NCBI GenBank assembly: GCA_018000455.1
Contig: JAGNJW010000019.1
Location: 1-64,000 of the forward strand
From: Acidobacteriota bacterium
GTDB lineage: Bacteria > Acidobacteriota > Vicinamibacteria > Vicinamibacterales > UBA2999
Reading direction: 5' to 3'
Length of the DNA stretch: 64,000 nt
The position numbers and the translations under genes were made by a program. This document shows positions 10,801 to 20,679 of the stretch, piece by piece. Within the stretch, counting starts at the first letter, position 1; the number at the start of each line of letters is the position of its first letter. The notes under the pieces were generated by a model. The model did no database searches. It saw only the letters and a list, made by a program, of their open reading frames with translations, and was not told the DNA's origin.

Positions 10801-10939
10801 GCACCGTCACCGACGGCGGCGCCAGTTCGGGGAAGCGGGCGATCGGCAGGGTCGGAATCGCAATCGCACCGGCGATCACGACCACGAGCGCCAGCACGGT
10901 GGACAGAATCGGCCGGCTGATGAAGACGTCGGTACGCAT
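7808..10939 (-). CDS. RND efflux pump inner-membrane subunit (HAE1 family)
   Basis: A 1043-residue AcrB-like proton-driven antiporter. It begins MRTDVFISRPILSTVLALVV, the canonical HAE1 N-terminus. TM4 carries the proton-relay pair in SIGIVVDDAIVVVENIERHM, and TM10 carries the relay Lys in GLAAKNAILIVEF. Two large periplasmic porter/docking loops are present and length is normal for the family. It exports hydrophobic or amphiphilic compounds. Substrate is not predictable; no heavy-metal (CzcA) signature is seen. It starts 10 bases after the membrane fusion gene and overlaps the TolC-like gene by 8 bases. Confidence 0.95.
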   Translation of the reverse strand: MRTDVFISRPILSTVLALVVVIAGAIAIPTLPIARFPELAPPSVTVLAVYTGANAQAVESAVTTPLEQVINGVEGLAYLQSSSTNSGISTITATFNIDRDPDLAAIDVQNRVNQALGRMPADVRTNGITVTKNTAGFMGGLGFFSRDNRYDAQFISNYVDRYVRDAVKRVPGVGDVIIFGERRYAMRLWIDPAKLAARGLTASDVVDALREQNVQVAAGALGESPASAGQMFNLSVRAQGRLTEVDEFADVVVAGGKDGALVRISDIGRVELGSENYTANLRFLGLEASGLGVQLLPTANALAVYDGVLAEMTRIEKSFPPGLEWRLAFDNVTVVRESIVEVLKTLAEALGLVILVMFLFLQNWRSTLIPALTIPVSLIGTFAFVKLFGFSINTLTLFGIVLSIGIVVDDAIVVVENIERHMREYGKTAFKASVDGMHEVLSAVIVIGIVLVAVFVPVAFFPGTTGRLYQQFSLTIAFAVVLSVFNAITLTPALAALLLDKEVHTHGRFFTLVNRGIESGTNGYVQVVRWALRWRWAMLLVFGLGLWATWAVSQVVPTAFVPEEDEGYFITVVQAPGGASLEYTDGIAKEAEKILYADPDIASAFSVMGFSFSGAAPNNGLIFTMLKPYDERRRADQSLGAVLNRVRGAMFGIPGAIVVPFAPPAIQGLSVFGGFQFEVLDQTGGDITGLADATAAMARQGNQSGRVAGLFSSFRADDPQLVVDIDRDKARALGLPLREITDALQIFLGSQYINDFDFNSRAYRVYAQADQRFRASPDNLKQLYARTTNGQMVSLDTVVRVSETTAPQVISHFNLFRSAEITGVPAPGLSSGEALQAMEEIAATALPPGFTFAWAGQSLEEISAGSQSVYIFALSVLLVYLVLAAQYESWVLPVIILLGVPLAVLGGLGAQYMRGLANDVFCQVGLVLLVGLAAKNAILIVEFAEQLRGSGYSIIDAAVEASRIRLRPILMTSIAFILGVLPLAYATGAGAAARNSVGTTVAGGMLASTFLSIVFIPVLYVLIRSLVPGQPRHSAAAPEVAHA

Positions 10940-10949
10940 GCCGGCCGCC

Positions 10950-12089
10950 CTACTTCGCCGCCGGTGAGGCCGGGACCGCGGCCGCGGCATCGGCGGCCTG
11001 GGGAGCGACAGGCGCGCCGTCGCCGATCTTCTGTATCCCCGAGACGATCAACTGGTCCCCGGCACTCAGGCCGTTGAGGACGACGTAGTCGTTACCGACG
11101 AGCGGGCCGAGTTCCACCCCACGCTGGCGCGCGATGGTCGACTCGCCATCCTTTTCGGCCGTGAACACGAAGAAGCGACCGTTGATGCGCGTCACGGCGA
11201 CTAGCGGCACCGTCAGGCCGCTGGTCGAGCGCCATACGAGGCGCACCCTGACGTATTGATCGTGCCGCAGGCCGTCAGGACGATCGAGCGCCGCCTTCGC
11301 CAGTACCGACTGCGTGGCGGGATCAACCGACGGCGCGACGAATGAAATCGCCGTCTCACGGAGTGTCGCGCCGCGATCGTCGACCAGCCGCACGGGCAGA
11401 CCGACCCGGAGATCGGGCGCCTGCTGCACCGGCACCTGCACGTAGACCTCGAGGCCCTGGTTGTCGTCGAGCGTCGTCAGCACCGACGACCTCGTGACGC
11501 GGTCGCCAACCCGCACCGGGATGTCGCCGACGATGCCGGCCGCCGGCGCCAGCACGCGATGATAGTCGAGCTCGACCTTCTGCTCGCGAATCTGCTGGTC
11601 CAGAGCCGCCAGCTGCGCCTCGCCCGACTTCACCGTCGCGTCGGCCTGATCGAACTCCTGCTGGCTCACGGCACCAGCCTCGAGCAGGGTCTTGAGGCGC
11701 GCCGACTGCTGACGCCAGTAGGCGAGATCGGCATCGCGTGAGCCGCGCTGCGCTTCGAGGGTGGCCACGGCGGCTTCCTGCCGGCCGGCATCGATCTCCA
11801 TGAGCACGGAGCCGGTGCGCACGCGGTCCCCCGAAGTGGCCAGGATGCGCGTGACGAAGCCCTCGACCTGCGGCTGCACGGTGACGGAGCGGCGCGACTT
11901 GACCGTGCCGATGAACTCGCTCGACTGCTCGACCGCGCCCTCGACCATCGGCGCGACGGTGACGGCCATGGCCGGCATGCCGCCTCTCGGCGGGCCACCT
12001 TGGCCCCCGCCTTCCGGGCCCGACCGGCAACTGGCCACGAGAAGAGCCGCGAGGCCTACGGCAAGAGCCCTATCGACACGCTGAGCCAT
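10950..12089 (-). CDS. RND efflux membrane fusion (periplasmic adaptor) lipoprotein
   Basis: A 379-residue adaptor. Lipoprotein signal with lipobox LVASC. A biotinyl-lipoyl-like half (VKSRRSVTVQPQVEGFV) follows, then an alpha-helical hairpin (about residues 115-180), the second lipoyl half (HRVLAPAAGIVGDIPVRVGD), and beta-barrel and membrane-proximal domains (VKVRL-type strand VRVRLVWRS, then GDQLIVSGIQKIGDGAPV). It bridges the inner-membrane pump and the outer-membrane channel. First gene of the efflux operon. The ATG at 12089 is chosen because the signal peptide starts there. No TetR/MarR-type regulator is adjacent; the upstream neighbour is divergent gatC. Confidence 0.92.
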   Translation of the reverse strand: MAQRVDRALAVGLAALLVASCRSGPEGGGQGGPPRGGMPAMAVTVAPMVEGAVEQSSEFIGTVKSRRSVTVQPQVEGFVTRILATSGDRVRTGSVLMEIDAGRQEAAVATLEAQRGSRDADLAYWRQQSARLKTLLEAGAVSQQEFDQADATVKSGEAQLAALDQQIREQKVELDYHRVLAPAAGIVGDIPVRVGDRVTRSSVLTTLDDNQGLEVYVQVPVQQAPDLRVGLPVRLVDDRGATLRETAISFVAPSVDPATQSVLAKAALDRPDGLRHDQYVRVRLVWRSTSGLTVPLVAVTRINGRFFVFTAEKDGESTIARQRGVELGPLVGNDYVVLNGLSAGDQLIVSGIQKIGDGAPVAPQAADAAAAVPASPAAK

Positions 12090-12249
12090 GAGGTAATCAA
12101 TCTCCAGTAACGCCACGGAACCGCCACGGGACGCGGCGGCTGGAACCCGCTGGCAGGCCAAGGGTTCGGTGGCGGAACAACGGCATATTGTAAATCGGGA
12201 GCTCGCCCCACGGCATCCACGCGTGCAGCTTCGTGGTACGATTCCCGAG

Positions 12250-12552
12250 ATGACTGAGACGCCACTGGACGCTGCGGAGATACATCGCCTCGCCGCCCTT
12301 GCGCATCTCGCCCTCACCGACGACGAAGTCCACCTCTTCAGTCGGCAACTCGGCGACATCCTCGAATACGTGCGCCAGGTCCAGGCCGTTCCTACCGCCG
12401 GCGTCACCCCGATGTCACACGTGGGCGGTGGGGACGCTCACGAGCGCGCCGATAGGCCCGCGCCGACGCTCGACCGGCGTGCCGCGCTCGACAATGCCCC
12501 CGATGCGGCACCCGAGGCCGGGTTCTTCAAGGTCCCGCGAGTCATCGGGTGA
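12250..12552 (+). CDS. gatC: Asp-tRNA(Asn)/Glu-tRNA(Gln) amidotransferase subunit C
   Basis: A 100-residue GatC (family about 95-100). Characteristic segments are DAAEIHRLAALAHLALTDDE near the start, FSRQLGDILEYV in the middle, and the C-terminal pattern PTLDRRAALDNAPDAA...FFKVPRVIG. GatC stabilises the GatA-GatB interface of the complex that amidates mischarged Glu-tRNA(Gln) or Asp-tRNA(Asn). The stop overlaps the GTG start of gatA by 4 bases. The 160-base gap upstream is shared with the divergent efflux operon. Confidence 0.93.
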   Translation: MTETPLDAAEIHRLAALAHLALTDDEVHLFSRQLGDILEYVRQVQAVPTAGVTPMSHVGGGDAHERADRPAPTLDRRAALDNAPDAAPEAGFFKVPRVIG

Positions 12553-14021
12553 CCGAACGCAGGGGTCCAGTCGAGATCGTGCGCGACGAGGTCGCCCGCG
12601 GCGAGCGTACGGCCGAGGCGGTCACGCGCGAGGCGCTGGCAGCCATTGCCCGTCAGGAGCCGGCGCTTTCGGCCTTCACGCTCGTGGCCGCCGAACACGC
12701 ACAGGCGCAGGCCGTGGCGCTGGATCGAGCCAGAGCTGGCGGGGCCGCCCTGGGGCCGCTCGCCGGCGTGCCGATCGCCGTCAAGGACAACATCTGCACC
12801 CGCGGTGTCCAGACCACCGGGGGCTCGAAGATCCTGGCCGGCTTCGTACCGCCCTACGACGCGACCGTCGTCGAGCGGCTCTCCGCGGCCGGTGCGGTGA
12901 TCATCGGCAAGACCAACTGCGACGAGTTCGCGATGGGTTCCTCCACCGAGAACTCGGCGTTCGGACCCACGGCCAATCCTTGGTCCTTGATTCACGCGCC
13001 GGGTGGCTCGAGCGGCGGGTCGGCAGCCACGGTCGCGGCGCGCGCGGTGCCGGCAGCTCTCGGCTCCGACACCGGTGGTTCAATCCGCCAGCCGGCGGCT
13101 TTCTGCGGCATCGTCGGCCTCAAACCAACCTACGGGCGCGTCTCACGCTACGGCCTGCTGGCCTTTGCCTCGTCGCTCGATCAGATCGGGCCATTCACGA
13201 CCACCGCCGATGATGCGGCAATCGTGCTGGCCGCGATTGCCGGCCACGACCAGCGTGATGCGACGAGCGCCAACCAGCCGGTGCCGGTACCGGGGGGGGG
13301 GCGGCAGCGTGACATGCGCGGCCTTCGCATTGGCGTGCCTCGTGCTTTCATCGAGGGTGTGGACCCGTCGGTCGCGTCCGCCTTCGACGCCACGCTCGAC
13401 GTCTGGCGCGCACTCGGTGCCGTCGTCGTCGACATCAGCCTGCCCAACGTGTCGCTGGCGATTCCGGTCTACTACCTGGTGGCCACGGCCGAAGCCAGTT
13501 CCAACCTCGCGCGCTACGACGGCGTCCGCTATGGCTTCCGCGCGCCGCTGGCCTCCGACGACTCGCTGAGAACGATGTACGAGCGCAGCCGCGATGCCGG
13601 TTTCGGCGCCGAGGTGAAGCGCCGCATCATGCTCGGCACCTACGTGCTGAGCGCCGGCTACTACGACGCCTACTACCTGAAGGCACAGCAGGTGCGCGCC
13701 ACGCTGCGCGACGACTACGCGACGGCGCTTGCCACCGTCGACGTCATCGCGACGCCGACGACGCCGACGCCGGCCTTCAAGCTGGGTGAAAAAGTCGCCG
13801 ACCCGCTGCAGATGTACCTGGCGGATATCTTCACGGTCAGCGCGAATCTGGTGGGATTGCCCGCTATCAGCCTGCCGTGCGGCATGTCGCCCGACGGCCT
13901 GCCGATTGGGTGTCAACTGACGGGTCGCATGTGGGACGAATCGACCCTGATTGATGCGACCGCCAGCTTCCAGTCGGCCACGGAATGGCACCTCCTGGCA
14001 CCGCCCATCGCGGTTGCCTGA
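12549..14021 (+). CDS. gatA: Asp-tRNA(Asn)/Glu-tRNA(Gln) amidotransferase subunit A
   Basis: A 490-residue amidase-signature enzyme that releases ammonia from glutamine for tRNA-dependent amidation. The catalytic triad is visible: Lys in [11 protein letters not shown] (about residue 79), cis-Ser and Ser in GGSSGGSAA and [12 protein letters not shown] (about 155-185). The C-terminal substrate pocket has [15 protein letters not shown]. Starts at GTG within GTGA overlapping gatC. An uninterrupted run of ten G (13292-13301) sits in a loop coding region between conserved blocks (VPGGGRQRD). The partner gatB is not in this window. Confidence 0.95.
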   Translation: MTERRGPVEIVRDEVARGERTAEAVTREALAAIARQEPALSAFTLVAAEHAQAQAVALDRARAGGAALGPLAGVPIAVKDNICTRGVQTTGGSKILAGFVPPYDATVVERLSAAGAVIIGKTNCDEFAMGSSTENSAFGPTANPWSLIHAPGGSSGGSAATVAARAVPAALGSDTGGSIRQPAAFCGIVGLKPTYGRVSRYGLLAFASSLDQIGPFTTTADDAAIVLAAIAGHDQRDATSANQPVPVPGGGRQRDMRGLRIGVPRAFIEGVDPSVASAFDATLDVWRALGAVVVDISLPNVSLAIPVYYLVATAEASSNLARYDGVRYGFRAPLASDDSLRTMYERSRDAGFGAEVKRRIMLGTYVLSAGYYDAYYLKAQQVRATLRDDYATALATVDVIATPTTPTPAFKLGEKVADPLQMYLADIFTVSANLVGLPAISLPCGMSPDGLPIGCQLTGRMWDESTLIDATASFQSATEWHLLAPPIAVA

Positions 14022-14034
14022 CCTGGCCCCGGCC

Positions 14035-14364
14035 TCAGGCAGCCACAGCCGGGCGCTTCAGGAGCGACCAGACGATCAGGCCGAGCAGGACGAAGGGCAC
14101 GAGCGGCAGCAGGGCCGCCAGTGCCGCCACGGTCAGCCCGACGACCAGCGCTCCACCGACCCCCACGAGCAGCAGTGGGGCGAAGACCAGCATTGCCAGC
14201 ATGCCGAGCGCACCGGCCACCACGCCCACGACCAGTTTCATGACAGCGAAGGCGAGGCGGATCGGCAGGAAGACGATCTTCAGGACGAGCCAGACCAACC
14301 CGAGGATACCGACGACGACCGCGCCGGCCAACGCGACCGCGCCGAGTGCGAGTAGTGCGCCCAT
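14035..14364 (-). CDS. Small hydrophobic membrane protein
   Basis: A 109-residue protein made almost entirely of Val/Leu/Ala/Gly, with about three to four membrane segments: residues 3-30, 42-62, 66-86 and 88-104, ending WSLLKRPAVAA. No motif links it to a known family. The ATG at 14364 is preferred to an upstream in-frame start because the upstream part is Arg/Pro-rich and looks non-coding. It is the last gene of the minus-strand cluster dnaK-hsp20-holin-like-omega-like, and convergent with gatA (13 bases). Confidence 0.5.
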   Translation of the reverse strand: MGALLALGAVALAGAVVVGILGLVWLVLKIVFLPIRLAFAVMKLVVGVVAGALGMLAMLVFAPLLLVGVGGALVVGLTVAALAALLPLVPFVLLGLIVWSLLKRPAVAA

Positions 14365-14441
14365 CCTGCCCTCCCGACGGGCGGCGGCGGCCACCCACTG
14401 GAAGGGACGTGCGCGCGCTGGCGGCGGTTCCGTCCGCGCGC

Positions 14442-14699
14442 CTAGCGCTTCTCGACCAGCACGGCGAACTCGGGGAGATCCCACTCCACGAGTTGTTGAT
14501 TCACTTCTTCCATCGCGAGACGTTCTGGCTTCACGGCCCGAGGCGCACCGGCATCAAGTCGCACTTTGGCGCCCTTGCGCAGCTGTTTGGCCCGGGCTGC
14601 CGCTACGTCGACATACAGGAAGCGGCTCTCGATTGGACGCGCCTGGTGGCGCACCACAGGATTCTCGGCCTCACCATCCACGAGTTCTGATTCCGGCAT
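14442..14699 (-). CDS. RNA polymerase omega (RpoZ)-like small protein
   Basis: An 85-residue protein with the omega/Rpb6 pattern: SRFLYVDVAAARAKQLRKGA (about residues 25-44), then a basic linker and KPERLAMEEVNQQLVEWDLP, which corresponds to the helix k.t.iAleEi..g.l. Omega binds the beta' subunit and helps RNA polymerase assembly. In Acidobacteria rpoZ is often divergent in this way. The classic rpoZ neighbours (gmk, spoT) are absent; here it lies between two small membrane protein genes in a chaperone cluster, so a paralogue or omega-like regulator remains possible. Confidence 0.6.
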   Translation of the reverse strand: MPESELVDGEAENPVVRHQARPIESRFLYVDVAAARAKQLRKGAKVRLDAGAPRAVKPERLAMEEVNQQLVEWDLPEFAVLVEKR

Positions 14700-14733
14700 A
14701 GCTTTTCAGTTTACAGAATGAACCGCCCCACTA

Positions 14734-15105
14734 TCAACCCCTGGATTGGGGGCCGGGCATGGGCCGGGGCGTCACGATGCCTCCGACGATCCATGACGCC
14801 AGGCCGGTCACCAGGGCCCCCAGCATCGCCGACAGGAAGGACGCCACGGCGAACCCGGGCACCAGGGCAGCCGCCAGGCCAAAGGCGGCGCCATTCACGA
14901 CCAGATAGAAGAGCCCCAGCGTCAGGATGGTGATGGGCAGGGTCAGCAGCGTGAGCACCGGCCGGACGACCGTATTCACGAGGCCAAGCACCGCCGCACC
15001 GACCACGAGCGCCCCCCACGACGACACCGACACGCCGGATACGATCTGGCTGCTCACCCACAGCGCCAGCGCCAGCACCGCCCAATGCACCACGAAGCTC
15101 GCCAT
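14734..15105 (-). CDS. Phage-holin-superfamily-IV/YvlD-like membrane protein
   Basis: A 123-residue protein with four membrane segments. The pattern is FVVHWAVLALALWVSSQIV, VVGAAVLGLVNTVVRPVLTL, PITILTLGLFYLVVNGAAF and a final SFLSAMLGALVTGLASWIVG. The GLVN..vrP.l..ltlPitiltlGlF..viN core is diagnostic of this family of small four-TM proteins found in most bacterial genomes. Despite the name it is not evidence of a prophage. The start at 15105 fits the family; an upstream in-frame start would add a non-conserved head. Function is unknown; proposed roles are in envelope stress. Confidence 0.75.
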   Translation of the reverse strand: MASFVVHWAVLALALWVSSQIVSGVSVSSWGALVVGAAVLGLVNTVVRPVLTLLTLPITILTLGLFYLVVNGAAFGLAAALVPGFAVASFLSAMLGALVTGLASWIVGGIVTPRPMPGPQSRG

Positions 15106-15186
15106 GACGCTTCCCCTCTCCTGGAAAAAGAACGGGGTGCCGAGCGGACCTGCCGCCCGGCACCCCACATATCCTAAGGCCCGTGC

Positions 15187-15591
15187 CTACGACGCCACGG
15201 CAACGGGCACGGTGCGTGGCCTGGCGTCCTCGCGCATCGGCAGGCGCACCGTGAGGACGCCGTCCTTGTAGTCGGCCGCGACCCGGCTGGCATCGACGGC
15301 CGTAGGCAGCGTGAAGCGGCGGCTGAAGCGGCCGTACGCCCGTTCGACGCGCCGCACGTCGTCCTTCGGCACCTCGGCCGGCCAGCGCCGCTCGCCGCTG
15401 ATCGTGAGCGCCCCGTTCTCGACCGTGACGGCAATCGCCTCGCGCTGCATTTCGGGCAGCTCCGCCTTGATGACGAGCGCCTTGTCGGAGGCCTCGAAGA
15501 TATCGACAGGCGGCACCCACGTGCCCTCGCCAACGAGTGCATCCTGTAACCGGGTCAATTCACGAAACGGATCGAATCGCACGATAGCCAT
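15187..15591 (-). CDS. Hsp20/alpha-crystallin small heat shock protein
   Basis: A 134-residue class A bacterial sHSP. It begins MAIVRFDPFRELTRLQD, followed by VPPVDIFEASDKALVIKAEL and the alpha-crystallin core (about residues 26-115) with the signature DGVLTVRLPM near the end. sHSPs bind unfolding proteins without ATP and hand them to DnaK/ClpB. It lies 57 bases downstream of dnaK on the same strand, so a holdase-foldase operon is likely. The leader between the genes is almost filled by five heptamer repeats, immediately before the Shine-Dalgarno. Confidence 0.93.
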   Translation of the reverse strand: MAIVRFDPFRELTRLQDALVGEGTWVPPVDIFEASDKALVIKAELPEMQREAIAVTVENGALTISGERRWPAEVPKDDVRRVERAYGRFSRRFTLPTAVDASRVAADYKDGVLTVRLPMREDARPRTVPVAVAS

Positions 15592-15610
15592 GGGCCTGTT
15601 CCTCTCACTC

Positions 15611-15645
15611 CTGTTCCCTGTTCCCTGTTCCCTGTTCCCTGTTCC
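15611..15645. repeat. Tandem heptamer, 5 x CTGTTCC
   Basis: Five perfect head-to-tail copies of CTGTTCC (GGAACAG on the transcribed minus strand) fill the dnaK-hsp20 intergenic gap, starting three bases after the dnaK stop. The same kind of heptamer (GGGAGCA) recurs between rpmI and rplT. Such GGGA(A/G)CA heptamers are a familiar intergenic repeat class in other GC-rich and cyanobacterial genomes. On the mRNA the repeat is purine-rich and close to the hsp20 ribosome binding site. Confidence 0.9.
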
Positions 15646-15648
15646 CTG

Positions 15649-17556
<1,908 letters not shown>

Positions 17557-17969
17557 GCGCCCGTCTCCTTCTCTGTAAGTCTGAGATGAGGATAGCATAG
17601 GATTAGTTTCACAACAGCATATTATTTGATATCGATAGACTCATATTTGCGAGCTCTCTGGGCGATCGACCTGCCTCTCGCAACCCGCAGCAGCTCGGCG
17701 ACGTCGACCCGGACCCTCCACACAGCGTTCGCACTCGCTCAGAAGCGGCGCAGACGCCATTCCTGAATGGCGTACCTGAAGGGGCCTCTAGGCGTCAACG
17801 TAGCCATCAACGGCGATGCGGGAGGCGCGACACTGCCCGCCGCGCAGCGCGACCCGGCGAGCTGCTCGTCGCTCCTCGGCGACTTATGGCGCGGCCGGCG
17901 ATTCGCCGCCGCTGCACGGTCTCTGCGCGAGCCTGGCGATACAATGACGCCAGGTCACGCGAGCCCGAT
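17557..17969. other. Divergent dnaK / hsp20 intergenic region
   Basis: A 413-base gap between two divergent heat-shock genes. The 17585-17660 part is markedly AT-rich for this genome (ACAACAGCATATTATTTGAT) and probably carries the dnaK promoter, with TAATAT on the minus strand as a possible -10. I find neither a CIRCE operator nor a convincing sigma-32 box. Frames open inside it (for example 17767-18054) lack family features. Confidence 0.4.
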
Positions 17970-18440
17970 ATGCGCCCACTCAGCCGCCTTCCCATTTCGA
18001 CTGATGTCGGTGACGTCTCGGCCGATGTACGCCGCCTGTTCGAGGAGCTGCTGAAGCAGCGTCCCGATCGCCGCCATCAGATCGCCGGCGAGTGCCTGCC
18101 GCTGCTCGATGTCTTCGAAACCCACGACGCGCTGGACCTGCTGCTCGATCTGCCCGGCGTGGCGGCTGCGAGCATCCGCGTGCTGGTCAAGGCCGGCGTG
18201 GTCATCATCGCCGGCGAAAAAGATCGCCCGGAACCGGGTGCCCGCGGCCCGGCGAGTTACCACCTCGTCGAACGCGACTTCGGCCGCTTCGCCCGGGCAG
18301 TGCGCGTGCACGTCGCCATCGACGCGGCGCGGGCCACGGCGACGCTCGCCAGCGGCGAGCTCCGGGTGCGCCTCCCGAAGATCGAAGAGCGGCGTGGCCA
18401 GGCATTGAGCGTGCCCATCACCACGGACGCGGTGCGATGA
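17970..18440 (+). CDS. Second Hsp20-family small heat shock protein
   Basis: A 156-residue protein with an alpha-crystallin-like domain (about residues 45-150): PLLDVFETHDALDLLLDLPG, a central GVVIIAGEKDRPE, YHLVERDFGRFARAVRVHV, and the closing GELRVRLPKIEE. It is divergent in sequence from the hsp20 at 15187 and has a longer N-terminal arm (RRLFEELLKQRPDRRHQ). It is divergent from dnaK. Its stop overlaps the start of the next gene by 4 bases (ATGA), placing a holdase at the head of the ymdB-xseAB-ispA-tlyA-nadK operon. Confidence 0.85.
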   Translation: MRPLSRLPISTDVGDVSADVRRLFEELLKQRPDRRHQIAGECLPLLDVFETHDALDLLLDLPGVAAASIRVLVKAGVVIIAGEKDRPEPGARGPASYHLVERDFGRFARAVRVHVAIDAARATATLASGELRVRLPKIEERRGQALSVPITTDAVR

Positions 18441-19273
18441 AGCTGCTGTTCATCGGTGACATCGTCGGCAAGCCCGGCCGGGAACTGGTGCGGCGCGGCG
18501 TGGCTCCGATCGTCGCCGCTCATGGCATCGACTTCGTCATCGCCAACGGCGAGAACTCCGCCGCCGGCTTCGGTATCACGCGCGAGATCGGCGATCAGCT
18601 CCTCAGCTACGGTGTCGAGGTCCTCACCTCGGGTAATCACATCTGGGACAAGAAAGAGGCGCTCGACTACATCGCGCGCGAACCGCGCCTCCTGCGCCCG
18701 GCCAACTACCCGACCGGCGTGCCCGGCAAGGGCGCCTACCTGGCCACAGCGGCCAACGGTGTGAAGGTTGGAGTCGTGAACGTGATGGGCCGCGTGTTCC
18801 TGGCCGCCATCGATGACCCTTTCACGACCGCCTCGCGCGAGATCGCCGCGCTCAAACAGAGCGGCGCGCAGATCGTGTTCGTGGACGTGCACGCGGAAGT
18901 GACCTCCGAGAAGATCGCCATGGGCTGGTATCTCGATGGCCACGCCACAGCGGTCGTCGGCACCCATACGCACGTCCAGACCGCCGACGAGCGCGTGCTG
19001 CCCAAGGGCACGGCCTACCTGACCGACGTCGGGATGACGGGTCCACACGACGGCGTCATCGGCGTCGAGAAAGAGGCGGTCATCACCAAGTTCCTGAACG
19101 CCCTGCCGACGCGTTTCGAGACGGCCAGCGGCGATCCGCGCCTGAACGCGGTCGTCATCACCGCCGATCCGGCCACCGGACGTGCCACCACCATCGAACG
19201 CCTGAGTCTCTCCGCCGCCGAGATCGACCATCTGGCCGCCGGCGTGACCGCGCCTTCGGACGTCCGCGCGTGA
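18437..19273 (+). CDS. YmdB-family (TIGR00282) metallophosphoesterase
   Basis: A 278-residue protein with the complete metal-binding set of the YmdB family: LLFIGDIVGKPGRE at the start, ANGENSAAGFGIT (about 35-47), TSGNHIWDKKE, FVDVHAEVTSEKIAMGWYL, and VGTHTHVQTADERVLPKGTA followed by DVGMTGPHDGVIG. In Bacillus YmdB hydrolyses cyclic nucleotides and affects RNA turnover and biofilm formation. In many genomes the gene is next to xseA or rny. Its start overlaps the upstream hsp20 stop and its stop overlaps the xseA start (GTGA), so it is translationally coupled. Confidence 0.93.
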   Translation: MKLLFIGDIVGKPGRELVRRGVAPIVAAHGIDFVIANGENSAAGFGITREIGDQLLSYGVEVLTSGNHIWDKKEALDYIAREPRLLRPANYPTGVPGKGAYLATAANGVKVGVVNVMGRVFLAAIDDPFTTASREIAALKQSGAQIVFVDVHAEVTSEKIAMGWYLDGHATAVVGTHTHVQTADERVLPKGTAYLTDVGMTGPHDGVIGVEKEAVITKFLNALPTRFETASGDPRLNAVVITADPATGRATTIERLSLSAAEIDHLAAGVTAPSDVRA

Positions 19274-20679
19274 CGCCGACCCGCCTGCCCTTCGACGAGC
19301 CAGCGCCCCCACCGCCGCCGCCCCGGCGCCGCGTCCTCAGCGTCGGCGAACTCACGGCCACCCTGCGCGCGCTGGTCGAATCCGAGTTCCCTGAGGTGTG
19401 GGTGGAGGGCGAGCTGTCGGGCGCCAGGGTGTGGAATACCGGGCACCTCTATTTCACGCTCAAGGACACCCAGGCCCAGATCAAGGGGGTCATGTTCCGC
19501 ACCTCGCTGAGGCTGCTCAAGTTCAAGCCCGAGGACGGCGCCCACGTCATCGCGCGAGGGCGACTCAGCGTCTACGATCCGCGCGGAGAGTATCAACTCG
19601 TCTGCGAGCACATGGAGCCGAAAGGCCTCGGCGCGCTCCAACTCGCCTACGAACAGCTCCGCAAGCGGCTCGCCGCCGAGGGGCTGTTCGAACCGGCGCG
19701 CAAGCGGGCGCTGCCGGCCCTGCCGCGTCGCATCGGCATCGTCACCTCGCGTGACGGCGCGGCACTGCGCGACATCATTCGTGTGCTGCGCCGCCGTTAT
19801 CCGAATGCCCATCTCGTCATCGCGCCGACGCGCGTCCAGGGCGATGGCTCGGCCACCGAGATCGCCCGCGCAATCGCGAACATTGGCGCCGTCGCCGGCG
19901 TGGACGTGGTCATCGCCGGACGCGGCGGCGGCTCGATCGAAGACCTGTGGGCGTTCAATGAAGAGGTCGTGGCCCGCGCGATCGCCGCCTGCCAGGTGCC
20001 GGTCATCTCAGCCGTCGGCCATGAGACCGACGTCACGATTGCCGACTTCGTCGCCGACCTGCGGGCGCCGACGCCATCGGCGGCCGCCGAGCTCGTGGTC
20101 GGGCGCAAGGACGAGTTCGTGCGCCAGATCGACGCCATCGGCGGTCGGGCCCGCGCGGCGATGCGTTCGCGCGTGCAGCGCCTCGACTCGCGTTTCCACC
20201 AGCTCTCGGCCCGGCCCGCCTTCGCCGGCCTGCCCGGGCGCCTCGCCCTCCGCCAGCGCCACGTCAGCGAGCTCGCCGCCGCGCTGCACGCCGCCGCGGC
20301 AACCGGCCTGGCCCTCAGACAGCGCCGACTCCTGGTGCTCGGCCGGACGCTCGACACGTTCCGCCCGCAGGAGCGTCTAGGTCGCGTGCGCGCCGCGCTC
20401 GTCGGCCACCGCACACGGCTCGACGCGGCCATGCGGGCCGTCCAGCATCGCGCCGTGGGGCGAACCGGCGAGGCGGCGGCACGCCTCCATGCACTCAGTC
20501 CCCTGGCGGTGCTGGGACGCGGCTACGCCGTCTGCTGGACCGCCGACCGCACGACGCTCGTGCGCCAAGCCGACCAGGTCGCCCCCGGCGACCGGGTGCG
20601 CGTGACGCTCGGCGTGGGGGAAGTGGGCTGCGAGGTGCGTGAGGTGTTCGGCGACGGGCGCGAACGAGGAACGGCGTGA
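19270..20679 (+). CDS. xseA: Exodeoxyribonuclease VII large subunit
   Basis: A 469-residue XseA. An N-terminal OB-fold (VLSVGELTATLRALVESEFP, VWVEGELSGARVWNTGHLYF) is followed by the catalytic region with RIGIVTSRDGAALRDIIRVL, IAGRGGGSIEDLWAFNEEVV, ISAVGHETDVTIADFVADLR and ADLRAPTPSAAAELV. A long coiled-coil (about 290-400) then precedes the C-terminal LGRGYAV segment. The enzyme degrades single-stranded DNA from both ends in repair. GTG start within a 4-base overlap; an extra Pro-rich head (PAPPPPPPRRR) precedes the OB domain. Its stop overlaps xseB. Confidence 0.97.
   Translation: MTPTRLPFDEPAPPPPPPRRRVLSVGELTATLRALVESEFPEVWVEGELSGARVWNTGHLYFTLKDTQAQIKGVMFRTSLRLLKFKPEDGAHVIARGRLSVYDPRGEYQLVCEHMEPKGLGALQLAYEQLRKRLAAEGLFEPARKRALPALPRRIGIVTSRDGAALRDIIRVLRRRYPNAHLVIAPTRVQGDGSATEIARAIANIGAVAGVDVVIAGRGGGSIEDLWAFNEEVVARAIAACQVPVISAVGHETDVTIADFVADLRAPTPSAAAELVVGRKDEFVRQIDAIGGRARAAMRSRVQRLDSRFHQLSARPAFAGLPGRLALRQRHVSELAAALHAAAATGLALRQRRLLVLGRTLDTFRPQERLGRVRAALVGHRTRLDAAMRAVQHRAVGRTGEAAARLHALSPLAVLGRGYAVCWTADRTTLVRQADQVAPGDRVRVTLGVGEVGCEVREVFGDGRERGTA

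Noticed and set aside
8504..11077. An 857-codon open frame antisense to the RND pump gene
   Set aside because: Codon bias on the opposite strand creates it; the product is a low-complexity Arg/His/Gly string and the sense strand is a complete HAE1 pump.
14734..15105. Holin-like protein taken as evidence for a prophage
   Set aside because: This four-TM family is widespread in non-phage contexts and no other phage gene is close by.
17767..18054. A 95-codon open frame between dnaK and hsp20
   Set aside because: No family features, no good ribosome binding site, and it overlaps the start of the well-supported hsp20.
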